From Flexithrix dorotheae DSM 6795 (lineage in GTDB: Bacteria; Bacteroidota; Bacteroidia; Cytophagales; Flammeovirgaceae), in the NCBI RefSeq assembly GCF_000379765.1, contig NZ_KB903443.1, positions 310,001-374,000 of the forward strand: a DNA stretch of 64,000 bases, written 5' to 3'. The notes beneath the pieces were generated by a model. It saw nothing but the letters and a program-made list of their open reading frames with translations, searched no databases and had not been told where the DNA came from. The position numbers and the translations under genes were made by a program. This document shows, piece by piece, positions 42,892-52,236 of the stretch (position 1 is its first letter; each line of letters starts with the position of its first letter).

Positions 42892-45800
42892 ATGTCTCAA
42901 ATTACAAAAATTATTTTAATTTATACCTTATTCCTAATCAGCCAGCCAGGTATTAGCGATTCCGGATCAAATCCGGGCTTCAGATTTATTGAAAATAAGA
43001 ACCAATGGGATGAGAATGTGAAGTACCGAGCCGACATTCCGGGAGGTTATCTTTTCCTGAAAACCAACTCCATCCACTACGCCTTTTATGATGCCCGGGC
43101 TGTAGCAAGAAGACATATTCATGAAACCTCAACTCCGGCTTCAAGAACTTCAGTTGCTCCACCCACTCCTCCAGATGATTACATCAGGGCACATGGATTT
43201 GAGGTAAAGTTTTTAGAAGCCAACCCCAGACCTGAGTTTATCACTTCGGGTCAAAATCCGGTAAATTTCAATTATTTCCTGGGGAAAAATCCTGAAAAAT
43301 GGGCTTCCGGGGCAAAAGCTTTCAATGCAGTTACCTATCAGGAATTATATCCGGGAATTAATTTAAAATATTACCAAAATGAGCTGGATTTGAAGTATGA
43401 GTTCATTGTAGAAAAAGGCACAAACCCGAAGGTAATCAAAATGGATTATGATGGGGTAATTCAGGTAAAACTGATTAATGATCATTTATACATTCAGACT
43501 TCGGTAAATACACTCATTGAACAAAAACCCTATTCTTATCAGGTAATAGATGGGAAGAAGGTAGAAGTGCCTTCCCGCTTTAAGGTAAAAAACAACCGGG
43601 TAAGTTTTCAATTCCCCAAAGGCTACGACAAAAATTATGATTTAATTATCGATCCAATTCTGGTCTTTTCTACATTTTCCGGTGCCTTTTCCGACAATTG
43701 GGGAAATACTGCAACTTTCGATAATGACGGGAATCTATATTCGGGAGGGACTGTGTTCGGTCCGGAATTTCCCGTAACCGTTGGAGCTTTTCAAGTGAAC
43801 TTTAATCAGGCTACAGACATTGGCATATTAAAATATGATTCCACCGGTTCAAATCTTATTTATGCCACTTTTTTGGGAGGAGGCTTTTCCGAAACGCCAC
43901 ATAGTTTGGTCGTCAATAATAAAGAAGAATTGGTAATATTTGGCTCCACCAGTTCCCCTGATTTCCCTTTCATTTCCACCTCTTATGATACCACATTTGC
44001 CGGAGGGGATTCTGTTACCAACCTTATCAGTGGGGTTGATTACATCAACGGAGCTGATATTTTCATTTCTATTTTAGACCCGACAGGCAGCAATTTGGTA
44101 GGTTCTACGTTTTTTGGAGGCTCTGACCACGATGGCATTAATGAAACAGAAAAAACCATTTTTACACGAAATTATGGAGATCAGTTCCGAGGAGAAGTAA
44201 TTGTAGATGAATTGGATAATATTTACATTAGCTCTTCTACCCATTCTGCAGATTTTGACATTACGCCAAATGCTTTTCAGAAAACTTTAAAAGGTCCCCT
44301 GGATGGCATCATTGCCAAATTTAATCCAGATGTCAGTCAATTGATATGGAGCACCTATCTGGGCGGAGATAATTATGATATAGGCTATTCCATTAAAATA
44401 AACAGTTACAATGAAATAGTGGTAGCAGGAAGCACGAATAGTGAAAATTTCCCTACCACTTCAGGAGTATATCTGGAGGATTTTCAGGGTGGTTTTTCTG
44501 ATGGTTTTATATCTATTATATCTCAGGGTGGCGATTCGCTAATTAGTTCCACCTATCTTGGTACGGATGATTATGATCAGGCTTTTTTAATGGATTTGGA
44601 TCCCGCTGATAATGTGACAGTTTTTGGGCAAACCTCAGGAGATTATCCGGTTTCAGTAAATGTTTATTCCAACCCCGGTAGCGGGCAGTTTGTGCATAAA
44701 TTGGGAGCAAGTTTAAAAACCAGTGTTTTTTCTACAGTGGTAGGCTCTGGTTCAGGTTCACCAGATATCACGCCTACAGCTTTTATGGTAAATGACTGCT
44801 CCAATATTTATCTGGCAGGCTGGGGAGGTGTTTTAAATAGTGCCGATCCCATTTACATTCGGGGAGGGACACAAAACCTACCCATTACTTTCGATGCCTT
44901 TCAAACCACCACAGATGATAAAGACTTTTACTTAATGATTCTTTCCTCCAATGCAGATGAATTACTTTATGCTACTTTTTTTGGAGGACCTGAAGGGGTA
45001 GGTGAGCATGTAGACGGAGGAACCAGCCGGTTTGACAGACGTGGAATTATTTATCATTCGGTTTGCTCCTGCAATAATCAAAGTGGTTTTCCTACCACCC
45101 CAAATGCTTATTCCACCACAAATAATTCCACTAATTGTAATAATGCTGCCTTTAAATTTGATTTGGCTATTCTTGAAGCAAGCTTCGATGCATCAGCTAA
45201 ACAGGGTTGCGCACCTATGGAAGTTGTGCTGACGAATACCAGTAAAGGAGGAACCCGCTTTGAGTGGAAGATAGATGGGGTGGAAATCTCTGATTCAGAC
45301 ACTACAATTAACCATATTTTCAATACTCCTGGTAGTTATCCTGTGTCTTTACAGGCTTTCGATTTATCTACTTGTGCCATTTCGGATATCATCTATGATA
45401 CCATTCAGGTTGATCCTCAAAATTTTTCTGTAGGCGATAGTACTTTTATTTGTGAAGGAGATCAGGTTCAACTTTCTGCTGGTGGTGGTGTGAGTTACCT
45501 TTGGTCACCTGCCGAGTTTATTGTGGACGATCCTACCCTTCCTAATCCTATCGCAATGCCAAATGCCACTACTAATTTCACTGTAAGAATTACCAATGAA
45601 TATAATTGTGTGGCGGATAGCCAGCAAATGGTGGAGGTACAGCCCGAGGTCATTGCAGATTTTGAAGCAATTGTAATGAATGGTTGTGATTCCGTTCAGG
45701 AAGTTCAGGTGATCAACAAATCTCAAAATGCTACTTTATATGCCTGGTTCCCGGGAGATGACCGGTTAATTGAGGGGGAAAACCCGGGAATCATTCCTTT

Positions 45801-46623
45801 TCCGAAGCCAGGAACTTATGATATTGTGTTATTGGCTGTATCGAGAGGCTGCAGTGATTCCGATACAATAACCGTAACCGTTGGAGAATCGCCCGCAAAA
45901 GAATTTTACAGAAATGCAAAAGCAGGAGCGGATCAGGCTATTTGCTATGGTGATCAGGTGGAAATAAGTGCAAGTGGAGGAGTGAATTATCAATGGTCTC
46001 CAACAGTTGGACTCAATAATCCAAATATTGCCAATCCAATGGCCAACCCAATTGCTACCACTCAATATACGGTAAGAATTTTCAGTGAAGATGGCTGCTA
46101 TGTAGATGATACAGTCATTGTGGATGTTAACCCTGAAATAATTGCAGATTTTGAATATAAAATGACTCAGGAATGTGGAAACCTCCCTGAAGTGGAATTA
46201 ATTAATAATTCATCAGGAGCTACAACATTTATTTGGGAAATGGGAAATAATGAAACGCTTACGGATGAAAACCCTTCTATGTATGTTTACCCGGACACTG
46301 GTTCGTATGTAATTACCCTCAGGGCAATTTCCGGTTCTTGCGAAGTTAGTACCACCCAATCAATCAGAATTGAAAATGTTATTCCTCCAAATGTCATCAC
46401 TCCTAATGGTGATGAAAAGAACGAAAATTTCGTTATCGAAAGTCAGTTGAGCGGATGGAAACTACAAATATTCAATAGATGGGGGGATAAGGTTTTCGAA
46501 ACTGATGATTATCAGAATAATTGGAATGGAAGTGACCTGCCAGAATCTACTTATAATTATTTTTTAGTTTCCCCAATAGGCGCAGAATGCAAAGGCTGGA
46601 TTACTTTAATGAGGGGGAATTAA
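42892..46623 (+). CDS. T9SS type B cargo protein with SBBP and PKD repeats
   Basis: The 1243-residue product has a signal peptide (ILIYTLFLISQPGISDS). An N-terminal domain (FIENKNQWDENVKYRADIPG) typical of SBBP-repeat proteins spans about 20-250. It is followed by SBBP beta-propeller repeats to about 760 (STYLGGDNYDIGYSIKI, ATFFGG) and three PKD-like domains at about 760-1160. The C-terminus is a gliding-motility-associated type B sorting domain (VITPNGDEKNENF, IFNRWGDKVFETDDYQNNW). It is exported through the type IX system and probably attached to the surface or released. No SprF partner is adjacent. A weak hairpin follows. Confidence 0.9.
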   Translation: MSQITKIILIYTLFLISQPGISDSGSNPGFRFIENKNQWDENVKYRADIPGGYLFLKTNSIHYAFYDARAVARRHIHETSTPASRTSVAPPTPPDDYIRAHGFEVKFLEANPRPEFITSGQNPVNFNYFLGKNPEKWASGAKAFNAVTYQELYPGINLKYYQNELDLKYEFIVEKGTNPKVIKMDYDGVIQVKLINDHLYIQTSVNTLIEQKPYSYQVIDGKKVEVPSRFKVKNNRVSFQFPKGYDKNYDLIIDPILVFSTFSGAFSDNWGNTATFDNDGNLYSGGTVFGPEFPVTVGAFQVNFNQATDIGILKYDSTGSNLIYATFLGGGFSETPHSLVVNNKEELVIFGSTSSPDFPFISTSYDTTFAGGDSVTNLISGVDYINGADIFISILDPTGSNLVGSTFFGGSDHDGINETEKTIFTRNYGDQFRGEVIVDELDNIYISSSTHSADFDITPNAFQKTLKGPLDGIIAKFNPDVSQLIWSTYLGGDNYDIGYSIKINSYNEIVVAGSTNSENFPTTSGVYLEDFQGGFSDGFISIISQGGDSLISSTYLGTDDYDQAFLMDLDPADNVTVFGQTSGDYPVSVNVYSNPGSGQFVHKLGASLKTSVFSTVVGSGSGSPDITPTAFMVNDCSNIYLAGWGGVLNSADPIYIRGGTQNLPITFDAFQTTTDDKDFYLMILSSNADELLYATFFGGPEGVGEHVDGGTSRFDRRGIIYHSVCSCNNQSGFPTTPNAYSTTNNSTNCNNAAFKFDLAILEASFDASAKQGCAPMEVVLTNTSKGGTRFEWKIDGVEISDSDTTINHIFNTPGSYPVSLQAFDLSTCAISDIIYDTIQVDPQNFSVGDSTFICEGDQVQLSAGGGVSYLWSPAEFIVDDPTLPNPIAMPNATTNFTVRITNEYNCVADSQQMVEVQPEVIADFEAIVMNGCDSVQEVQVINKSQNATLYAWFPGDDRLIEGENPGIIPFPKPGTYDIVLLAVSRGCSDSDTITVTVGESPAKEFYRNAKAGADQAICYGDQVEISASGGVNYQWSPTVGLNNPNIANPMANPIATTQYTVRIFSEDGCYVDDTVIVDVNPEIIADFEYKMTQECGNLPEVELINNSSGATTFIWEMGNNETLTDENPSMYVYPDTGSYVITLRAISGSCEVSTTQSIRIENVIPPNVITPNGDEKNENFVIESQLSGWKLQIFNRWGDKVFETDDYQNNWNGSDLPESTYNYFLVSPIGAECKGWITLMRGN

Positions 46624-46636
46624 AATTTTAAAATGC

Positions 46637-46685
46637 AGAAGCTGGAAATCAGAAGTTAGGATTACTAAATTTAATTCCAGCTTCT
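46637..46685. repeat. 11-bp inverted repeat after the T9SS cargo gene
   Basis: AGAAGCTGGAA (46637-46647) and TTCCAGCTTCT (46675-46685) pair perfectly around a 27-base loop, between convergent genes. There is no U-tract, so it is only a possible terminator. Confidence 0.55.
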
Positions 46686-46715
46686 GGTCTCCAGCTTCAG
46701 GCTTCAATCCCAATC

Positions 46716-49700
46716 CTAATAAACCATTATTTCATCTTTAAATGGTAGGGTGACATTTCCCGCCTCATCCTTTAAAATAATATATACATTGTGTAATCCG
46801 GGACCGCTTGGAACACTCCAGGGTACTTCTTCATAAAAAGGCTCCCATGTACCACTCCCAAAGCTTGGGGAATTACTCACCTGAATAAATTTAGCATCAG
46901 GCATTCCATTCTTTTGTTTGGATTTTATCACCAAAGTAACTCCAGGGCCATCTTCCAATGCTGTTTCCCCGTGGTTAAGCTCAAAAGAATGAACCACAGG
47001 AGCCTCTGTATCCAGATCAATTGTGGCGGTAGAAAGAGTACTAATATTTCCTGCCTTATCTTTCACTTTCACAAAAACTGTTTTATCACCATCAAGTCCT
47101 TCTAGTTTCCAGTTTACAGTGGATTCAAAAGGCCTCCATTTTGCAGGTAATCCAAATAGTCCGTTATTACTGATGATCATCTCTGTAGCATCCTGGGCCT
47201 GAATATTCAATACTACCTTCTTTTTATTCGTGGTTAATGCTTCGCTATTGATACTGACTTTGCCCAAATCCGGAGCTTCCCGATCCAGGAAAATTGTAGC
47301 AGAAACCTGAGTCTCATTTCCGGCATCATCTGCCAGTTTTCCATAAACTATTTTGGTTCCATCCACATCATCCAAAATCCAGTTTTGCTTTAATTGTTTA
47401 AAGCTCTCCCAAACCGCTCCTTCGAAATCCCTATTATTACTCAACATCATTTTTGTAGCCCCCTCAGCATGGATTTTCAAGTCCACAAAACCGAACTGAT
47501 TATTACAATATCCACCATTTTCTACTTCAATCATCGCATTAATTGGCGGTTCATTATCCAGATCAATCCAACTGGTATAAACCTTTGAAACATTACCTGT
47601 GGGATCTTTAAACTGCACTGTTACCTGTTTGGTCCTGGATTTACTGGATTCCAGTTGCCATTTTATAGAATCCTGATACTTAACCCACTGAGCCTCACTA
47701 ATTTTCTCCTTATCATGGGCAATTTTTGTATGAGAAGCCTCCTTCGAATTAAAATAAAGGGTTACTTCACTTTTATTGGTGACAGACTCATTGTTATTGA
47801 TGGTAAATAATTTATTTCCCGGTCCATCCCGATCCAATTGAAAAGTAGCACTGATCGCTTCTGATATATTTCCTTTTTCATCTTTAAACCTCGCATAAAC
47901 TGATTTATCCGTCTCGATGGTTTTTAAGTGAAATGTAGTTTCTAAATCGGTATATTTCGTCCAGGTGCAACCGGAAAAATCCGCATATTCACTCAGTTGC
48001 ATGTAAACAGCATCTTTGGCATCCACAGTAACCCCTATAGCATTGTGATGATGTTTTGAAAAATATTTATTTTTATTGACCTTAATATTTCCTACCACAG
48101 GGGGAATATTATCCACCACAATCTGATCCCGAAATACCTCCGATTCCGTCTGAGTTTTACTTTTAAATTTAATGAAAACCGACTTCTCCCCTTCCCCTTC
48201 CAGCAAATACCATCTTTTACTTTTTTGATAAGGCTCCCAAAACCCTCCGGAAAATTCAGGAGAATTACTGACCATCATTTCCATGGCATCGGCACAGAAA
48301 ATATCCAAAAACACTTCTCCATTAGGATTCATGCAGTACTTGGCATGATTGTCAATCACAATTTTTCCCACAGTTGGTTTAATTTCCATCATTATTTTAT
48401 CAGAAACCGCTTCGGAAATGTTTCCTGCCTGATCTTTAAATCTGGCGTAAAAGGTAAATTCCCCTCCCTTCTTTCCTAAATAAATATATAATGGTTTTGT
48501 ACTGTATGGTATCCATTTGGCTCTTTCAAAATTTTCGTACTTACTGATTTGCATGGAAATCGCCTCTGTGGCTTTTAACTCTGCATAAGTATAAGGTTTT
48601 AGCGTAGTTTCTTTCCCTCTTTCCAACTGAAGACTAAAATTTTTGGGACCTTCAATATCCAGCATAATATCGTCAGTTATTACAGGAGACTCAACACCAG
48701 TAGCACTTCTCAACTTGGCATAGATCGTTTTTACTCCATCTCCTTCAGTCAGTATCCAATCCTTTTTTATCTGGTAAGGTTCCCATTGGGCATCTTTAAA
48801 ATCCGGATAATTGCTAATAATCATTTCCACCGCACTTTTGGCATTGAAATAAAGCTTTACCTTTCTTTCTCTGTCTGTACAATACTCTGCATTATTGTCC
48901 ACAAAAAAGGCAATCCTGATGGGGTTAATTTCAATTTTCACCCGATCGGAAATGGTTTCAGAAATATTCCCTGCCTGATCCATAAACCTGGCATAAACAT
49001 CTTTAAAACCAGCAATTTTGGTAAACATATAATTAAATTTCCTTTCAGTATAGCCGTGCCACAAAACTCCCTTGAAAGTTGAATCCTCACTCACTTGCAT
49101 CAGTACAGCATCCTCAGCTGTCACTTCTACATTGGTATAGAAATAAAATGTATTTTCCTTTCCTTCATTAATTTTTATGGTTTTGGCCACTGGTGGGGTC
49201 AAATCCAGTATAATATCATCATTTACAGCCTGAGATTCGGTTTTTGTAAAACTTCGGAATTTGGCATAAACCTTTTTATTTCCATCCTCCGGCAGCAGCT
49301 GCCATTCTTTTTCCCTTGCGAAAGGTTCCCACTGACCATCGGCAAAATCTGCATAATTACTGATCATCATCTCAGTGGCAGATTTGGAACTTAAAGTAAG
49401 ATTAACCTTCCTTTCCTTATTTACGCAATATTGTTCATAATCATCAATCACCAGGTTGTTCATCACCGGAGTAACTTCCAGGGTAATACTTGATTGAATG
49501 GGCTCACTGATATTCCCTGCAAAATCCTTAAACCTGGCATAAATCACCTTTTCACCATATTCTTTTGGAATTTTAAAAAAGAAAGGGTTAGTGTGGTAAT
49601 TCTTCCAAATTTCCCCTCGAAAATCCGGGTAGTTGCTCACCTGCATAAACTCCGCCCCCATGGCATTGACCTGCACATTAACATAAGCGACCACAGTCGA

Positions 49701-50915
49701 TTCATCCCCATTATTTATTGTAAGGCTCGCATTAACAGGAGGATGGTTATCCAGTAAAATTTCATCCATCACCACCGCTGAAATATTTCCTGCTACATCT
49801 TTAAATTTTGCATAAATCTTCTTTTCCCCTTCACTATTTTCAAATTCCCATGATTTATAAGATTGATACGGTTCCCATTCTGCGTTACTGAAGGATGGAT
49901 CATCAGAAACCATCATATGCCTGGCTTCCACTGCCCGGATTGTTATATCCATTTTCTCGGATACCGAATAGGTTTTATCCCCATTGATGGCAATTTTACA
50001 ATTGAATGGAGGGGCTGTATCCACAATCACCTCATCTGAAACAGCTTTTGTTTCATTAGAAGCAATATCCCTGAACATAGCTGAAACTCTGTATCTACCA
50101 TCTTTATAATTGCCTAAGTTCCAGTCTTCATAATAATCGTCCAGCAAATGCCATTTCAAGCCGTAAAATGCTCTGGCATTTGTAATCCGCATAAATTTGG
50201 CATCCTTTGTTTTGATTTCAATGTCCACAAGTGAATTGTGTTGATTGAGGTATTTGGCATTTGTAACCGAATCTACAATAATCCCGTCTGAAACAATTTG
50301 GAAATCGATAATTTCCGGTGGTTTGGTATCCAGCTTAATTTTATCCATCACCACCTCCGATTCGTTACCAGCCAAATCCTTAAACCTGGCATAAACCGTT
50401 CTCAAACCATCTCCTTCGGGAAAAGTGTATTTGTATTTTTCATCATAATTCACCCACCTTGCAGTCTCAAAATTTTCATTTTCACTTACCATCATCCAGC
50501 GAGCCCCATTCGCTTTCATTTCCACCTCAATATTATCCAAATAATTAAGGTAATTATCTCCCTGATGCAGGCTTATTTCGCAGTTGGTTGGTGGCTGAGT
50601 ATCTAAAATAATACTACTTCTGAAAGTAATGGACTCATTGCCATTTTTATCTCTAAACTTTAAGTATACCTCCTTTTTACCATCAAGTGGAGATAGGTTC
50701 CACTGAAGATTGGGGCTATAAGCCACCCATGAAGCACCTGAAAAATTAAAATCATTGCTCACCATAACCTCCTGAGCAAGCATATTATTCAGGTGTAAAG
50801 TTACCTGTTCCCTATTTGTGGCCTTCTCACCATCATTAATCAGGAATCCGTTTTGAGCCAATAGTGGGAAAAATGGAAGTATAAAAAACAATAAGAAAAA
50901 TCCTGAAATTTTCAT
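46716..50915 (-). CDS. Large secreted protein of about 15 Ig-like repeats
   Basis: From the ATG at 50915 (a TTG lies at 50918) the product has 1399 residues. A signal peptide ends near PLLAQNG. The rest is about 15 repeats of about 92 residues. Each has a copy of a VSxxxxFxxAxWxxY motif (AEWEPYQSYKSW, GQWEPFAREKEW, AKWRPFESTVNW), then KxVYAKFKDxAGN and DxxPP. Single repeats resemble Ig-like folds found in bacterial surface proteins. No T9SS C-terminal domain and no lipobox are visible, so how it is retained at the surface is unclear. Repeats alternate between two sub-types in the middle. It is probably an extended adhesin-like rod. Promoter and partner unknown. Confidence 0.82.
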   Translation of the reverse strand: MKISGFFLLFFILPFFPLLAQNGFLINDGEKATNREQVTLHLNNMLAQEVMVSNDFNFSGASWVAYSPNLQWNLSPLDGKKEVYLKFRDKNGNESITFRSSIILDTQPPTNCEISLHQGDNYLNYLDNIEVEMKANGARWMMVSENENFETARWVNYDEKYKYTFPEGDGLRTVYARFKDLAGNESEVVMDKIKLDTKPPEIIDFQIVSDGIIVDSVTNAKYLNQHNSLVDIEIKTKDAKFMRITNARAFYGLKWHLLDDYYEDWNLGNYKDGRYRVSAMFRDIASNETKAVSDEVIVDTAPPFNCKIAINGDKTYSVSEKMDITIRAVEARHMMVSDDPSFSNAEWEPYQSYKSWEFENSEGEKKIYAKFKDVAGNISAVVMDEILLDNHPPVNASLTINNGDESTVVAYVNVQVNAMGAEFMQVSNYPDFRGEIWKNYHTNPFFFKIPKEYGEKVIYARFKDFAGNISEPIQSSITLEVTPVMNNLVIDDYEQYCVNKERKVNLTLSSKSATEMMISNYADFADGQWEPFAREKEWQLLPEDGNKKVYAKFRSFTKTESQAVNDDIILDLTPPVAKTIKINEGKENTFYFYTNVEVTAEDAVLMQVSEDSTFKGVLWHGYTERKFNYMFTKIAGFKDVYARFMDQAGNISETISDRVKIEINPIRIAFFVDNNAEYCTDRERKVKLYFNAKSAVEMIISNYPDFKDAQWEPYQIKKDWILTEGDGVKTIYAKLRSATGVESPVITDDIMLDIEGPKNFSLQLERGKETTLKPYTYAELKATEAISMQISKYENFERAKWIPYSTKPLYIYLGKKGGEFTFYARFKDQAGNISEAVSDKIMMEIKPTVGKIVIDNHAKYCMNPNGEVFLDIFCADAMEMMVSNSPEFSGGFWEPYQKSKRWYLLEGEGEKSVFIKFKSKTQTESEVFRDQIVVDNIPPVVGNIKVNKNKYFSKHHHNAIGVTVDAKDAVYMQLSEYADFSGCTWTKYTDLETTFHLKTIETDKSVYARFKDEKGNISEAISATFQLDRDGPGNKLFTINNNESVTNKSEVTLYFNSKEASHTKIAHDKEKISEAQWVKYQDSIKWQLESSKSRTKQVTVQFKDPTGNVSKVYTSWIDLDNEPPINAMIEVENGGYCNNQFGFVDLKIHAEGATKMMLSNNRDFEGAVWESFKQLKQNWILDDVDGTKIVYGKLADDAGNETQVSATIFLDREAPDLGKVSINSEALTTNKKKVVLNIQAQDATEMIISNNGLFGLPAKWRPFESTVNWKLEGLDGDKTVFVKVKDKAGNISTLSTATIDLDTEAPVVHSFELNHGETALEDGPGVTLVIKSKQKNGMPDAKFIQVSNSPSFGSGTWEPFYEEVPWSVPSGPGLHNVYIILKDEAGNVTLPFKDEIMVY

Positions 50916-51164
50916 CAACCAGCTTTTATCTATAGTTTAAATTCATGAAATAAGAGCGGACGTAATTGAAGTAAAAAATGCTAATGGAATCAATCCATTT
51001 GTCCATCATATCCCGGGTGTGGAATTCTTCAGTTCACCAACCATTATTCTTTTTTCAATTAATCGTCATTCAGTAACGGCTAACAAGCGATTTCATTCAG
51101 GAATTTTCCGTTTATTTTTATTCTTACAAAGGAAAAATCGGTTCACGAAGTAATTTCGGAAAGG
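50916..51164. other. Intergenic region
   Basis: The gap between two minus-strand genes holds no gene. Its right end carries the terminator of the barrel gene. Confidence 0.4.
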
Positions 51165-51205
51165 CAATAAAAAAGCGTGAGTCAAAAAAATCAACTCACG
51201 CATCG
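51165..51205 (-). terminator. Terminator of the barrel-protein gene
   Basis: GCGTGAGT (51175-51182) pairs with ACTCACGC (51194-51201). Read on the minus strand the stem is followed by TTTTTT, as expected for a terminator 35 bases after the stop of the gene ending at 51237. Confidence 0.85.
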
Positions 51206-51236
51206 TATAATGAAAATTCAGTACCTGATTTCTAAC

Positions 51237-51887
51237 TTACTCTCCAAGCCTAAAGATTAATCCTCCGGAAAAATCTCCCTGTACCAAAGGCACAGCAGTG
51301 CTTACACCCAGACCACATCCACTTCCACCTGTTCCAATTCCACAATATCCTCCTACACCATTAAAATACATGGGTAATAATAGCCTTCCCTGCGCTCTGA
51401 TTCCAATTTTTTCTGAGATAAAATATTTTATTCCTCCACCCAATGTAATTGAAAATCGCCAGACATCTTCAATATCATTATTCTTTGGGTTAAAATAGGT
51501 TGCCCCAAGGGAAAATAATCCAAATGGCCGGAAATCATCTTCCATTAATTCTTTCACAGCCCCAAGTTGAAAATATTGGACATTCAAATCGAACTGTCGA
51601 GGGTCAATGTTGCCTCTATAAGGAATGAAATTCCCTCTTGTCTCCATGTAGGAGTAGGAAAGTTCTGCTAAAACACCATAATCAGCCTCTACACTCAAGA
51701 TTCCCCCATAGTTGGCCGCATCCTGAAGTTTAATGCTTCCTTCAACATAATTTGCCTTACCTCCAAACTGGTAACCATATGTTGGGGTAAGTTCAATTCT
51801 TTTTTGGGCAGAAGCTGCGTTAATCATCCAAAAGATTACTAGGAAAAATAATGTAGTTATTTTTGAGTAAAAGTGTTTCTTCTTCAT
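51237..51887 (-). CDS. Outer-membrane beta-barrel protein
   Basis: The 216-residue product has a signal peptide (FFLVIFWMINAASAQK). The body alternates hydrophobic residues in strands (IELTPTYGYQFGGKANY, FGLFSLGATYFNP, FSITLGGGIKYFISEKIG) and ends with GLIFRL, as expected for an 8-10-stranded barrel. A glycine- and cysteine-rich segment (GGYCGIGTGGSGCGLG) lies in a loop near the C-terminus. No named family is recognised. Monocistronic with its own terminator. Confidence 0.78.
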   Translation of the reverse strand: MKKKHFYSKITTLFFLVIFWMINAASAQKRIELTPTYGYQFGGKANYVEGSIKLQDAANYGGILSVEADYGVLAELSYSYMETRGNFIPYRGNIDPRQFDLNVQYFQLGAVKELMEDDFRPFGLFSLGATYFNPKNNDIEDVWRFSITLGGGIKYFISEKIGIRAQGRLLLPMYFNGVGGYCGIGTGGSGCGLGVSTAVPLVQGDFSGGLIFRLGE

Positions 51888-52236
51888 TTTAGTTAAATTT
51901 ATTTTTTAAATGGTACCTCTCCAAAATTTAAAACCTCCCAGGTTAATTTAAAATCATAAGTGGTCTTTTTCCAAAATTTTAAGGAGTACCTAATTAAAAA
52001 CAAAAATATGGATATTCTGCACTTTATCGTTTTATTTTTTTGAATTCATAACCTTATCCCCTTTTTTTTAACAATTCCTTTTTCAATTTGGCATATCTAT
52101 TTTAAATTATCTTAAATTTAAAATATCGATCAGTATCTGACCGAAAACACCAAATTTTAATTCCTGACTTTCTCCAGATTAATGAAAACAGATAATTCTA
52201 AAATCTTTTCATTCGGAAAAAAGGCACAAATAATTC
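51888..52236. other. Divergent intergenic region
   Basis: The 349 bases between divergent genes hold no gene. An imperfect inverted repeat (GGTACCTCTCC near 51911 against GGAGTACC near 51983) is the only structure I see. Confidence 0.4.
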
